Shown here: positions 1-7,298 of the stretch, one piece after another | Layout of the letters: every line of letters starts with the position of its first letter | Numbering within the stretch: position 1 is the stretch's first letter | Origin: JAJNPS01 sp031378845 | GTDB taxonomy: Bacteria; Pseudomonadota; Alphaproteobacteria; Rhodobacterales; Rhodobacteraceae | NCBI GenBank assembly: GCA_031378845.1 | Contig: JANNES010000004.1 | Coordinates: forward strand, 95,984 to 159,983 | Reading direction: 5' to 3' | Length of the DNA: 64,000 nucleotides | Notes under the pieces: model-generated | Told to the model about the DNA's origin: nothing | Database searches by the model: none | The model's input: the letters and a program-made list of their open reading frames with translations, nothing else | Program-made: the position numbers and the translations under genes

Positions 1-231
1 ATCACGGTCCTCGCGGTAATGCTTCAGCATGGCAAGGATCGCGGCGGTATTGAACACCAGCACAATCGCCCCGCCGATCATCAGCAGGATCCGCGCCGCT
101 GCGTTTGGCGCAAGATCCCAAGTCGCGAACGCGACGAATATCATCGCGATCCAGAGGCCGGCCACAAACACCCACGCGACAAGAACATCGCGTTTGTGCA
201 TGGCCTCAATCCTTTGATTAAGGTCAGCCAC
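1..231 (-). CDS. Small membrane protein, 3' end outside window
   Basis: Seventy-seven codons are visible and the frame stays open to the window edge. I place the start at a GTG three bases after an AGGGGA ribosome-binding site; a downstream ATG (199-201) is the alternative. The N-terminus begins MADLNQRIEAMHKRD, followed by two hydrophobic stretches (about residues 16-33 and 42-63), the pattern of a small two-helix inner-membrane protein. I do not recognise a family. It is divergent from mgsA and shares the intergenic region with it. Confidence 0.6.
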   Translation of the reverse strand, partial: MADLNQRIEAMHKRDVLVAWVFVAGLWIAMIFVAFATWDLAPNAAARILLMIGGAIVLVFNTAAILAMLKHYREDRD

Positions 232-375
232 GTTTCCCCTCCCTTGGCCCTTTGGTTGCCGGATCAGGCGGGGCCGTTAACGCCTTTTTTCCGTCCGGCA
301 AATTTGTTTTCCCGAAGGAAACTCCTCTGGCAACATCCTGTCAAGCTTATCTGCCCATTAATTGAGCAGCATAAG

Positions 376-418
376 AAAAGTTTCCCGTCAGGTGAAAAAA
401 GTTTCTCGACAGTTGAAA
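376..418. promoter_or_regulatory. 21-bp tandem direct repeat upstream of mgsA
   Basis: Two adjacent copies, 376-397 and 397-418, follow AAAAGTTTC-Y-CG-W-CAG-K-TGAAA with a 21-bp period, about two helical turns. Each copy carries GTTTC-N9-GAAA, a weak inverted repeat. The block ends about 50 bases before the mgsA start, the usual place for an activator or repressor. The binding protein is unknown; the AraC-type regulator at 13112 is one candidate by context only. Confidence 0.45.
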
Positions 419-471
419 CGGCAAATCTTCGGTGCTAGCGTCACGGTTAGACATTCAAAGGAGACGAATCC

Positions 472-1368
472 ATGTGCGGAATTGTAGGTTTGTTCCTGAA
501 GGACCCCGCGCTGGAGCCCAAGCTCGGCGCGATGCTGACCGATATGCTTATCACGATGACCGACCGCGGGCCGGACTCAGCCGGGATTGCGATCTATTCG
601 GGTGCGAAGGATGGCATCGGCAAGATCACCGTGCAGTCCGCAAACCCCGGGGTGGACTTCAAGACCCTCGACCAGGATCTGAAAAACGCGATCGGCAAAC
701 CGGTGCTGATGCTGGTGAAAAGCACCCATGCCGTGCTGGAGGTGCCCATCGACCAGATCGAGGCCGCGCGGTCGGCCCTTTCACATCTGCGCCCCGGCGT
801 AAAGGTGATGAGCGCAGGCGACAGTATCGAGATCTTCAAGGAAGTGGGGCTGCCAAAGGATGTGGCCGCGCGCTTTGGTGTCTCGAAGATGGGCGGCACC
901 CACGGCATCGGCCATACCCGCATGGCCACCGAAAGTGCGGTCACCACGATGGGCGCGCATCCTTTTTCGACCGGTTCGGATCAATGCCTTGTCCATAACG
1001 GGTCGCTTTCCAACCACAACGGCGTGCGGCGCGAACTCAAGCGCAAGGGCATGACCTTTGAGACCGAAAATGACACCGAGGTCGCCGCCGCCTTCATCTC
1101 GCAAAAGCTGCGCGAAGGCGACAAGCTGGGCGAGGCGATGGAAGCGACGCTGACCGACCTCGACGGGTTCTTTACCTTTGTCGTCGGCACCAAGAACGGC
1201 TTTGGCGTGGTGCGCGATCCGATTGCCTGCAAACCCGCAGTCATGGCAGAAACCGATGACTACGTGGCCTTCGGGTCGGAATATCGCGCGCTGGTCAACC
1301 TGCCGGGGATCGAGAATGCCCGCGTCTGGGAACCGGAACCCGCCACTGTCTATTTCTGGGAGCGCTGA
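472..1368 (+). CDS. mgsA: N-methylglutamate synthase subunit A (class II glutamine amidotransferase)
   Basis: The protein (298 aa) starts MCGIVGLF, so Cys2 becomes the N-terminal nucleophile of a class II glutamine amidotransferase after Met removal. Further glutaminase motifs include RGPDSAG near residue 31, GIGHTRMATES near 145 and VHNGSLSN near 172. It would release ammonia or exchange the amide group for the synthase that turns gamma-glutamylmethylamide into N-methylglutamate. The family also includes GlxB/glutamate-synthase-like proteins; the MgsA assignment rests on the mgsABC-gmaS order and the tmm/dmm/tdm genes nearby. An AAGGAGA ribosome-binding site sits 8 bases before the ATG. Confidence 0.85.
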   Translation: MCGIVGLFLKDPALEPKLGAMLTDMLITMTDRGPDSAGIAIYSGAKDGIGKITVQSANPGVDFKTLDQDLKNAIGKPVLMLVKSTHAVLEVPIDQIEAARSALSHLRPGVKVMSAGDSIEIFKEVGLPKDVAARFGVSKMGGTHGIGHTRMATESAVTTMGAHPFSTGSDQCLVHNGSLSNHNGVRRELKRKGMTFETENDTEVAAAFISQKLREGDKLGEAMEATLTDLDGFFTFVVGTKNGFGVVRDPIACKPAVMAETDDYVAFGSEYRALVNLPGIENARVWEPEPATVYFWER

Positions 1369-1372
1369 GAAA

Positions 1373-2062
1373 ATGCAGACCTTCGACCTTGGCGCAGAGG
1401 GACTGCGCGCGCTGAACGCGTCACTCCATGCCCTGAAGGGCCAGACCAACATGACCTCTTGGTCAGTGGTCAACCCCAAGGGCGCCCACGCCATCGCGGC
1501 GGGCGTGGATGCGCCACTGGACATCACCGTGCACGGCTCCACGGGGTATTACTGCGCGGGCATGAACAAGCAGGCGACGATCCGGATCAAGGGATCTGCA
1601 GGGCCGGGTGTGGCCGAAAACATGATGTCGGGGACGGTGATCATCGACGGCGATGCCAGCCAGTATGCCGGGGCCACCGGGCGCGGCGGTCTGTTGGTCA
1701 TCAAGGGCAATGCCTCCAGCCGCTGCGGAATCTCGATGAAGGGCATCGACATCGTGGTGCATGGCAACATCGGCCACATGTCGGCCTTTATGGCGCAGTC
1801 GGGCAATCTGGTGGTGCTGGGCAACGCGGGAGAGGCGCTGGGTGACAGTCTTTATGAGGCGCGCATGTTCGTCCGCGGGTCGGTGAAGTCGCTGGGGGCG
1901 GATTGCATCGAAAAAGAGATGCGGCCGGAACATCTTGCCCTGCTGGAAGACCTGCTGGAACGGGGCGAGGCGGGCACCAAGGCCCGGCCAGAAGAATTCC
2001 GCCGCTATGGCTCGGCCCGCAAGCTCTATAATTTCAACATCGACAATGCGTCGGCGTATTGA
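1373..2062 (+). CDS. mgsB: N-methylglutamate synthase subunit B (GXGXG glutamate-synthase-like)
   Basis: This 229-aa protein corresponds to the C-terminal beta-helix (GXGXG) domain of glutamate synthase as a separate polypeptide. Glycine-rich repeats run from about residue 65 to 160 (for example TIRIKGSAGPGV and TGRGGLLVIKGNASS). The start is 4 bases after the mgsA stop, implying translational coupling. It lacks a catalytic domain and presumably scaffolds MgsA and MgsC. GlxC-type proteins share this architecture, so specificity is inferred from context. Confidence 0.83.
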   Translation: MQTFDLGAEGLRALNASLHALKGQTNMTSWSVVNPKGAHAIAAGVDAPLDITVHGSTGYYCAGMNKQATIRIKGSAGPGVAENMMSGTVIIDGDASQYAGATGRGGLLVIKGNASSRCGISMKGIDIVVHGNIGHMSAFMAQSGNLVVLGNAGEALGDSLYEARMFVRGSVKSLGADCIEKEMRPEHLALLEDLLERGEAGTKARPEEFRRYGSARKLYNFNIDNASAY

Positions 2063-2072
2063 GGCACCGTGA

Positions 2073-3401
2073 ATGAGTGATTTCCCCCGCACGCCGCCCC
2101 GCTTTTCGGCGACCTTCACCCCGGCCGTGAACGCCGAGATCCGCCGCGCGGCGGCAACGGGCATCTATGATATCCGGGGTGGCGGCACAAAGCGGCATCT
2201 GCCACATTTTGACGACCTTCTGTTCCTTGGGGCCTCGATCAGCCGCTATCCGCTGGAAGGCTACCGCGAGAAATGCGCGACCGATGTCTGGCTGGGCACG
2301 CGCCACGCCAAGAACCCGATCCATCTGGACATTCCGATCACCATCGCGGGCATGTCCTTTGGGGCGCTTTCGGGCCCCGCCAAAGAGGCGTTGGGTCGTG
2401 GTGCGAGTGCTGCTGGCACGTCGACCACCACCGGCGATGGCGGGATGACCGAAGAAGAGCGCGGGCATTCCAAGACGCTGGTGTATCAGTATCTGCCCAG
2501 CCGATACGGCATGAACCCTGATGATCTGCGCCGTGCGGATGCGATCGAGATTGTCGTCGGGCAAGGGGCCAAGCCGGGTGGCGGCGGTATGCTCTTGGGC
2601 CAGAAAATCTCCGACCGCGTGGCCAACATGCGCAACCTGCCCAAGGGGATTGATCAGCGCTCGGCCTGTCGGCATCCTGATTGGACGGGCCCGGATGATC
2701 TGGAAATCAAGATCATGGAACTGCGCGAGATCACCGATTGGGAAAAACCGATCTACGTAAAGATCGGCGGCGCGCGGCCCTATTATGACACCGCTCTGGC
2801 GGTCAAGGCGGGCGCCGATGTGGTGGTGCTGGATGGCATGCAGGGCGGCACAGCGGCCACGCAGGATGTGTTCATCGAACATGTCGGCATGCCGATCCTG
2901 GCCTGCATCCCGCAGGCGGTGAAGGCGCTGCAGGATCTGGGCATGCACCGCAAGGTGCAACTGATCGTGTCTGGCGGGATCCGGTCGGGCGCGGATGTGG
3001 CCAAGGCCATGGCGTTGGGGGCGGATGCGGTGTCCATCGGCACGGCGGCGCTGATCGCCTTGGGTGACAATGATCCGAAATGGGAAGAAGAATACCAAAA
3101 GCTGGGAACGACGGCGGATGCCTATGACGACTGGCACGAAGGCCGCGACCCTGCAGGCATCACCACGCAAGACCCCGAACTGTCCGCGCGGTTCGACCCG
3201 GTGCTTGGCGGGCGCCGCCTGAAGAATTACCTCAAGGTCATGACGCTTGAGGCGCAAACCATCGCGCGCGCCTGCGGCAAGAACCATCTGCACAATCTAG
3301 AACCCGAGGACCTGTGCGCCCTGACAATCGAGGCTGCTGCGATGGCGGGCGTGCCGATTGCCGGGACCAACTGGATACCGGGCCGCACCGGCGGCTTCTG
3401 A
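2073..3401 (+). CDS. mgsC: N-methylglutamate synthase subunit C (FMN glutamate-synthase-like)
   Basis: The 442-aa protein is the FMN-binding TIM-barrel part of a glutamate synthase. Visible motifs are MSFGALSGPAKEAL (about 90-105), GQGAKPGGGG (164-173), YVKIGGA, DGMQGGTAATQ (about 254-264) and VSGGIRSGADVAKA (about 291-304). Two cysteines near the C-terminus (in RACGKN and EDLCAL) may be the remains of an iron-sulfur site. It begins 10 bases after mgsB and would act with MgsA and MgsB on glutamate, glutamine or gamma-glutamylmethylamide. GlxD is the close alternative. Confidence 0.85.
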   Translation: MSDFPRTPPRFSATFTPAVNAEIRRAAATGIYDIRGGGTKRHLPHFDDLLFLGASISRYPLEGYREKCATDVWLGTRHAKNPIHLDIPITIAGMSFGALSGPAKEALGRGASAAGTSTTTGDGGMTEEERGHSKTLVYQYLPSRYGMNPDDLRRADAIEIVVGQGAKPGGGGMLLGQKISDRVANMRNLPKGIDQRSACRHPDWTGPDDLEIKIMELREITDWEKPIYVKIGGARPYYDTALAVKAGADVVVLDGMQGGTAATQDVFIEHVGMPILACIPQAVKALQDLGMHRKVQLIVSGGIRSGADVAKAMALGADAVSIGTAALIALGDNDPKWEEEYQKLGTTADAYDDWHEGRDPAGITTQDPELSARFDPVLGGRRLKNYLKVMTLEAQTIARACGKNHLHNLEPEDLCALTIEAAAMAGVPIAGTNWIPGRTGGF

Positions 3402-3433
3402 CAAAAACATAAAGACGACAGGGAGTTAAAGGG

Positions 3434-4741
3434 ATGGCGAAGGATCTGGCCAAATGGGCCAAGGAAAAGGGTGTCAAATACTTCATGATCTCCTACACCG
3501 ACTTGTTCGGGGGTCAGCGCGCCAAGCTTGTGCCGATGCAGGCGATCAATGACATGGCCGACGAGGGCGCGGGGTTTGCGGGCTTTGCCACATGGCTGGA
3601 CCTGACGCCCGCCCACCCCGACCTGATGGCGGTGCCCGATGCGTCTTCGGCAATTCAGCTGCCGTGGAAGAAGGACGTGGCATGGGTCGCCGCCCGCGCA
3701 ACCATGGAAGGCAAGCTGGTCGACCAAGCCCCGCGCAACGTGCTGGAACGGCTGGTGGCCGAGGCCGCCAAAGAGGGCCTGCGCGTCAAGACCGGGGTGG
3801 AGCCCGAATTCTTCATCTTAGCGCCCGACGGCAGCCAAATCTCGGACCCTTATGACACGGCGGAAAAGCCCTGCTATGACCAGCAGGCCGTGATGCGCCG
3901 CTATGACGTGATCGCCGAGGCGTGCGACTACATGCTGGAACTCGGCTGGGAGGCCTACCAGAACGACCACGAAGACGCGGTCGGTCAGTTCGAGATGAAC
4001 TGGAAATATGACGACGCGCTGCAGACCGCCGACAAGCACAGCTTTTTCAAGTTCATGATGAAGTCGGTCGCCGAAAAGCACGGCTTTCGCGCAACGTTCA
4101 TGCCAAAACCCTTCAAGGGCCTGACGGGCTCGGGCTGCCACGCACATATCTCGGTCTGGTCGATGGATGGCAAGACCAACGCATTTGCCGACAAGTCCAA
4201 GGACTTGCACCTGTCCGATCAGGGGCGCAATTTCCTTGGCGGGATCATGAAACATGCCAGCGCCTTGGCCGCGATCTGCAACCCCACGGTCAATTCCTAC
4301 AAGCGTATCAACGCCCCCCGCACCTCCTCCGGTGCGACATGGGCGCCTAACTCCGTTACCTGGACCGGCAACAACCGCACCCACATGGTGCGTGTCCCGG
4401 GGCCCGGGCGGTTCGAGTTGCGCCTGCCTGACGGTGCGGCCAACCCTTATCTGTTGCAGGCCGTGATCATTGCCGCCGGTCTGGACGGCGTGCGCACCAA
4501 GGCCGATCCGGGCAAACGCCACGACATCGACATGTACCAGTTCGGCCATACGGTGAAAAACGCGCCCAAGCTGCCGCTGAACCTGCTGGATGCCTTGCGC
4601 GAATACGACAAGGACAAGACGCTGAAGGCGATGATGGGCGACGAATTCTCATCGGCCTATCTCAAGCTGAAGCATAAGGAGTGGGACAGCTACTGCGCGC
4701 ATTTCTCGTCTTGGGAAACCCAGACCACGCTGGATATCTGA
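3434..4741 (+). CDS. gmaS: Gamma-glutamylmethylamide synthetase (GmaS), glutamine-synthetase fold
   Basis: This 435-aa protein is a glutamine synthetase-family enzyme that would ligate methylamine to glutamate with ATP, the first step of the N-methylglutamate pathway. Seen in the sequence: an N-terminal beta-grasp region, GVEPEFFIL (about 119-127) with metal-binding glutamates, the GQFEMNW segment, SGCHAHIS (about 232-239) with the ATP/metal histidine, and the PNSVTWTGNNRTHMVR segment. It follows mgsC by 32 bases with a GGGAG ribosome-binding site. A GlnT-type glutamine synthetase is the alternative; adjacency to mgsABC and tmm favours GmaS. Confidence 0.85.
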   Translation: MAKDLAKWAKEKGVKYFMISYTDLFGGQRAKLVPMQAINDMADEGAGFAGFATWLDLTPAHPDLMAVPDASSAIQLPWKKDVAWVAARATMEGKLVDQAPRNVLERLVAEAAKEGLRVKTGVEPEFFILAPDGSQISDPYDTAEKPCYDQQAVMRRYDVIAEACDYMLELGWEAYQNDHEDAVGQFEMNWKYDDALQTADKHSFFKFMMKSVAEKHGFRATFMPKPFKGLTGSGCHAHISVWSMDGKTNAFADKSKDLHLSDQGRNFLGGIMKHASALAAICNPTVNSYKRINAPRTSSGATWAPNSVTWTGNNRTHMVRVPGPGRFELRLPDGAANPYLLQAVIIAAGLDGVRTKADPGKRHDIDMYQFGHTVKNAPKLPLNLLDALREYDKDKTLKAMMGDEFSSAYLKLKHKEWDSYCAHFSSWETQTTLDI

Positions 4742-4760
4742 ACCCGCCGGGACGGAATGG

Positions 4761-4788
4761 CGGCCCCGGTCTATCCCGGGGCCGTTTT
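4761..4788 (+). terminator. Intrinsic terminator of mgsABC-gmaS
   Basis: A stem of CGGCCCCGG against CCCGGGGCCG with a short loop is followed by GTTTTC. It lies about 20 bases after the gmaS stop and separates this operon from the stress protein gene. Confidence 0.8.
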
Positions 4789-4936
4789 CGTTGCGGCTGC
4801 GATCTGATCAGTGCGGTCTGCCCCCGCCAACTGCGGTCCGTGCGACGTACAGGAATGGTGCGGGGTTCCATGGCGATGGGTCATCGGATCGCCCAATGCC
4901 GCTCGGTCCGTATTTTTGCCTTTCGGTGAACAATTA

Positions 4937-4950
4937 TTGATGCAGGTCAA
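4937..4950. promoter_or_regulatory. FnrL/FNR-like box
   Basis: TTGATGCAGGTCAA matches TTGAT-N4-ATCAA with one mismatch (GTCAA), the form accepted by FnrL of Rhodobacter relatives. It is centred about 71 bases before the ATG of the universal stress gene, suggesting induction under low oxygen. Confidence 0.55.
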
Positions 4951-4970
4951 GGCGACCCAGCGATCTTTGT

Positions 4971-4994
4971 GGTTGATTTCGAACAAGATCAACC
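4971..4994. promoter_or_regulatory. Palindrome GGTTGAT-N10-ATCAACC before the stress gene
   Basis: Two perfect 7-base inverted arms are separated by 10 bases, ending 20 bases before the ATG. The arms resemble FNR half-sites but the spacing is too wide for an FNR dimer, so this may be a separate operator or an mRNA hairpin. Confidence 0.4.
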
Positions 4995-5014
4995 AATGCT
5001 GAGGGAGTTTCATC

Positions 5015-5428
5015 ATGAGCAAAAAGATCCTTTGCCCGACGGACGGCAGCGACCATTCGATGATCGGGGTCGCGCGCGCAGCCGAACTGGCCAAGCAGGG
5101 TCATGCGGATTTGACGGTCTGTGTCGTCAACATTGCACATGGCGGGGCACGCGGTCCGACGATCAGTCACTGGAAGGACGATGAGGTCGCCAAGCTTTTG
5201 GATGGCGCCGTGGCCAAGGCCAAGCAAGCGGGTCTGAAGAATGTGGGCGGCGTCGAGCTGATCTCGCGTGAGGCGGGTCCGGCGATCATCACCTATGCTG
5301 CCGAGCACGGCTTTGACCACATCGTCATGGGCACCGGCGACAAACGCGGGGTCAAGCGGCTGGTGCTGGGTTCGGTGGCGGCCGAGGTGGCCGGCAAGTC
5401 GCATTGCACGGTGACGATCGCGCGCTGA
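5015..5428 (+). CDS. Universal stress protein (UspA family)
   Basis: A single Usp domain of 137 aa, the usual length. It starts with a hydrophobic strand ending in the PTDGSDHS nucleotide-binding turn (about 8-15). The C-terminal ATP-binding pattern is conserved as MGTGDKRG...LGSVAAEV (about 108-129). The ribosome-binding site is GAGGGAG. An FnrL-like box upstream suggests control by oxygen. It lies between gmaS and tmm, both with their own control regions, so a role in methylated-amine metabolism is not shown by the sequence. Confidence 0.88.
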   Translation: MSKKILCPTDGSDHSMIGVARAAELAKQGHADLTVCVVNIAHGGARGPTISHWKDDEVAKLLDGAVAKAKQAGLKNVGGVELISREAGPAIITYAAEHGFDHIVMGTGDKRGVKRLVLGSVAAEVAGKSHCTVTIAR

Positions 5429-5508
5429 TGCGTTGCCGGTTTCAACATCATGCAACGCCCGGGACCCGTGGTTTCCGGGGATTGTGTGTTTACCCACAGG
5501 AAGAAGAT

Positions 5509-5538
5509 TTGACACACACGCAACCTGTCTTCTAGGCT
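5509..5538 (+). promoter_or_regulatory. Predicted tmm promoter
   Basis: TTGACA (5509-5514) is a perfect -35 hexamer. A weak -10, CTAGGC or TAGGCT, follows 17-18 bases later, giving a 5' leader of about 50 bases before tmm. Confidence 0.5.
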
Positions 5539-5546
5539 TGGCCCAA

Positions 5547-5570
5547 TGGTAGCGCAAATGACAACTACCA
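5547..5570. promoter_or_regulatory. Operator-like inverted repeat TGGTAG-N12-CTACCA at the tmm start site
   Basis: Perfect 6-base arms with an 18-base centre-to-centre distance sit at about +3 to +26 of the predicted tmm transcript, where a repressor would block transcription. The cognate regulator is not evident in the window. Confidence 0.45.
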
Positions 5571-5595
5571 AAATCCAATGCATGCGGAGCTGTCC

Positions 5596-6939
5596 ATGAA
5601 GAAAAGAGTTGCCGTGATCGGCGCGGGTCCATCGGGTTTGGCGCAGCTGCGGGCATTCCAGTCGGCCAAGGCCAAGGGCGCCGACATTCCTGAAATCGTC
5701 TGCTTTGAAAAGCAGGATAACTGGGGCGGTCTTTGGAACTACACCTGGCGCACCGGCCTTGATGAGCATGGCGAGCCTGTACATTGCTCGATGTACCGGT
5801 ATCTTTGGTCGAATGGTCCCAAGGAAGGACTTGAATTCGCAGACTATTCCTTTGAAGAGCATTTCGGCAAACAGATCGGCTCCTACCCGCCCCGCGCGGT
5901 GCTGTTCGACTATATCGAGGGCCGGGTGAAGAAGGCCGCGGTGCGCGACTGGATCCGCTTTTCCACCACCATCCGAATGGTGCGCTACAACACCGACAAG
6001 GGGAACTTCACCGTCACCGTGCATGACCTGAAAAAGGACAGCATGTATGACGAGGACTTTGACAATGTGATCGTGGCCTCGGGCCATTTCTCTGTGCCGA
6101 ACGTTCCAGAATACCCTGGGTTCAACAAATTCAACGGCCGCGTCCTGCACGCCCACGATTTCCGCGACGCACGCGAGTTCGCGGGCAAGGATCTGCTTTT
6201 GCTCGGGTCGTCATATTCAGCAGAAGACGTCGGCAGCCAGTGCTGGAAATACGGGGCCAAGTCGATCACCGTCGCCTATCGCAACGCCCCCATGGCGTTC
6301 AAATGGCCCGTCAACTGGAAGGAAGTCCCCAAGCTGGAGCGGGTCGACGAGACGACGGCCTATTTCGCCGACGGCACCAGCAAAAAGGTCGATGCAATCA
6401 TCCTGTGCACCGGCTACAAGCACCACTTTCCTTTCCTGCCCGACGATCTGCGCCTCAAGACTGCCAACAAGCTGGCCACCGCGGACCTCTACAAAGGTGT
6501 GGCGTGGGTACACAATCCCAAACTGTTCTACCTCGGCATGCAGGACCAGTGGTTCACTTTCAACATGTTCGACGCCCAGGCCTGGTGGGTGCGCGATGCG
6601 ATCATGGGGCGGATTGCGATCCCCACGGACAAAGCCGTGCTGCAAAAGGATGTGGCGGCTCGGGTGGCAGGCGAAGCAGCTGGCAAGGACGCCCACGACG
6701 CGATCCACTATCAGGGCGACTACGTGAAGGAGCTGATCACCGAGACGGACTATCCGTCCTTTGATGTCGATGGTGCCTGCGATGCCTTCTACGCATGGAA
6801 GGACCACAAGAAAGACGACATCATGACCTTCCGCGACAACACCTACAAGTCGGTCATCACCGGCACCATGGCCCCAGCACACCACACGCCGTGGAAGGAT
6901 GCGCTGGAGGATTCGATGGAAAGCTATCTGCGAAACTGA
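5596..6939 (+). CDS. tmm: Trimethylamine monooxygenase (flavin-containing)
   Basis: The 447-aa FMO-family enzyme would oxidise trimethylamine to TMAO with NADPH and O2 in the cytoplasm. Motifs seen: FAD-binding GAGPSG (residues 9-14), the FMO fingerprint FNGRVLHAHDF from about residue 179, and the NADPH site GSSYSAED from residue 204. Length and the WNYTWRTG and MYRYLWSNGPKE segments match the bacterial Tmm group I know from Roseobacter and Methylocella. From memory, Tyr207 of Roseovarius Tmm corresponds to the Tyr in GSSYS. I chose the ATG after GGAG rather than one six codons upstream. Confidence 0.93.
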   Translation: MKKRVAVIGAGPSGLAQLRAFQSAKAKGADIPEIVCFEKQDNWGGLWNYTWRTGLDEHGEPVHCSMYRYLWSNGPKEGLEFADYSFEEHFGKQIGSYPPRAVLFDYIEGRVKKAAVRDWIRFSTTIRMVRYNTDKGNFTVTVHDLKKDSMYDEDFDNVIVASGHFSVPNVPEYPGFNKFNGRVLHAHDFRDAREFAGKDLLLLGSSYSAEDVGSQCWKYGAKSITVAYRNAPMAFKWPVNWKEVPKLERVDETTAYFADGTSKKVDAIILCTGYKHHFPFLPDDLRLKTANKLATADLYKGVAWVHNPKLFYLGMQDQWFTFNMFDAQAWWVRDAIMGRIAIPTDKAVLQKDVAARVAGEAAGKDAHDAIHYQGDYVKELITETDYPSFDVDGACDAFYAWKDHKKDDIMTFRDNTYKSVITGTMAPAHHTPWKDALEDSMESYLRN

Positions 6940-6961
6940 CCGGATCGCCACGGCGTCGGGG

Positions 6962-6990
6962 GCCTCGGTTTTGCCGGGGCTATTGTTTCG
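6962..6990 (+). terminator. Weak terminator-like hairpin after tmm
   Basis: GCCTCGG and CCGGGGC can pair around a TTTTG loop, followed by TATTGTTTCG. The stem is 7 bp with one G-T pair and the T-run is interrupted, so termination may be partial. Confidence 0.4.
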
Positions 6991-7298
6991 ACTTTGCCCG
7001 GAATCCTGCCAAAGCGGCAATCATCAGGAAACATTTTTTCGCAAAGATAAAAATTTTGTAGCCTTGCAGCTATGGCCGTGCTTTCCTTGCGGCATCTGGT
7101 CGCAAGGGAGATGTCCGAGGACGCCGATCTGTCCGACCCGAACATAGGGGACAACGAAACTGATACTTGGTCGGGGCTTTGCAGCCCGCGCTGGCCAAAG
7201 CTCGAACAATCACCAATCAAAGCGCGACAGGACGTTCTGCTGGCTCAGCACGGGTCGACTCCGGACAAGTCGCCGAATGCAACAGGAGTAAGGGAAAG
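6991..7298 (+). other. Long leader region of the APC permease
   Basis: About 300 bases lie between the tmm hairpin and the permease start, with an AT-rich patch at 7025-7065. No riboswitch class was recognised and no convincing -35/-10 pair was found. A 76-codon frame (7072-7302) opens here and its stop overlaps the permease start as ATGA, but it has no clear ribosome-binding site or family resemblance. Confidence 0.3.

Noticed and set aside
472..3401. Ordinary glutamate synthase split into three genes
   Set aside because: Lacks the small NADPH subunit and is followed by gmaS next to tmm, dmm and tdm, so N-methylglutamate synthase is more likely.
3434..4741. Housekeeping glutamine synthetase GlnA
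   Set aside because: Sequence segments and the mgsABC context fit GmaS/GlnT-type enzymes better.
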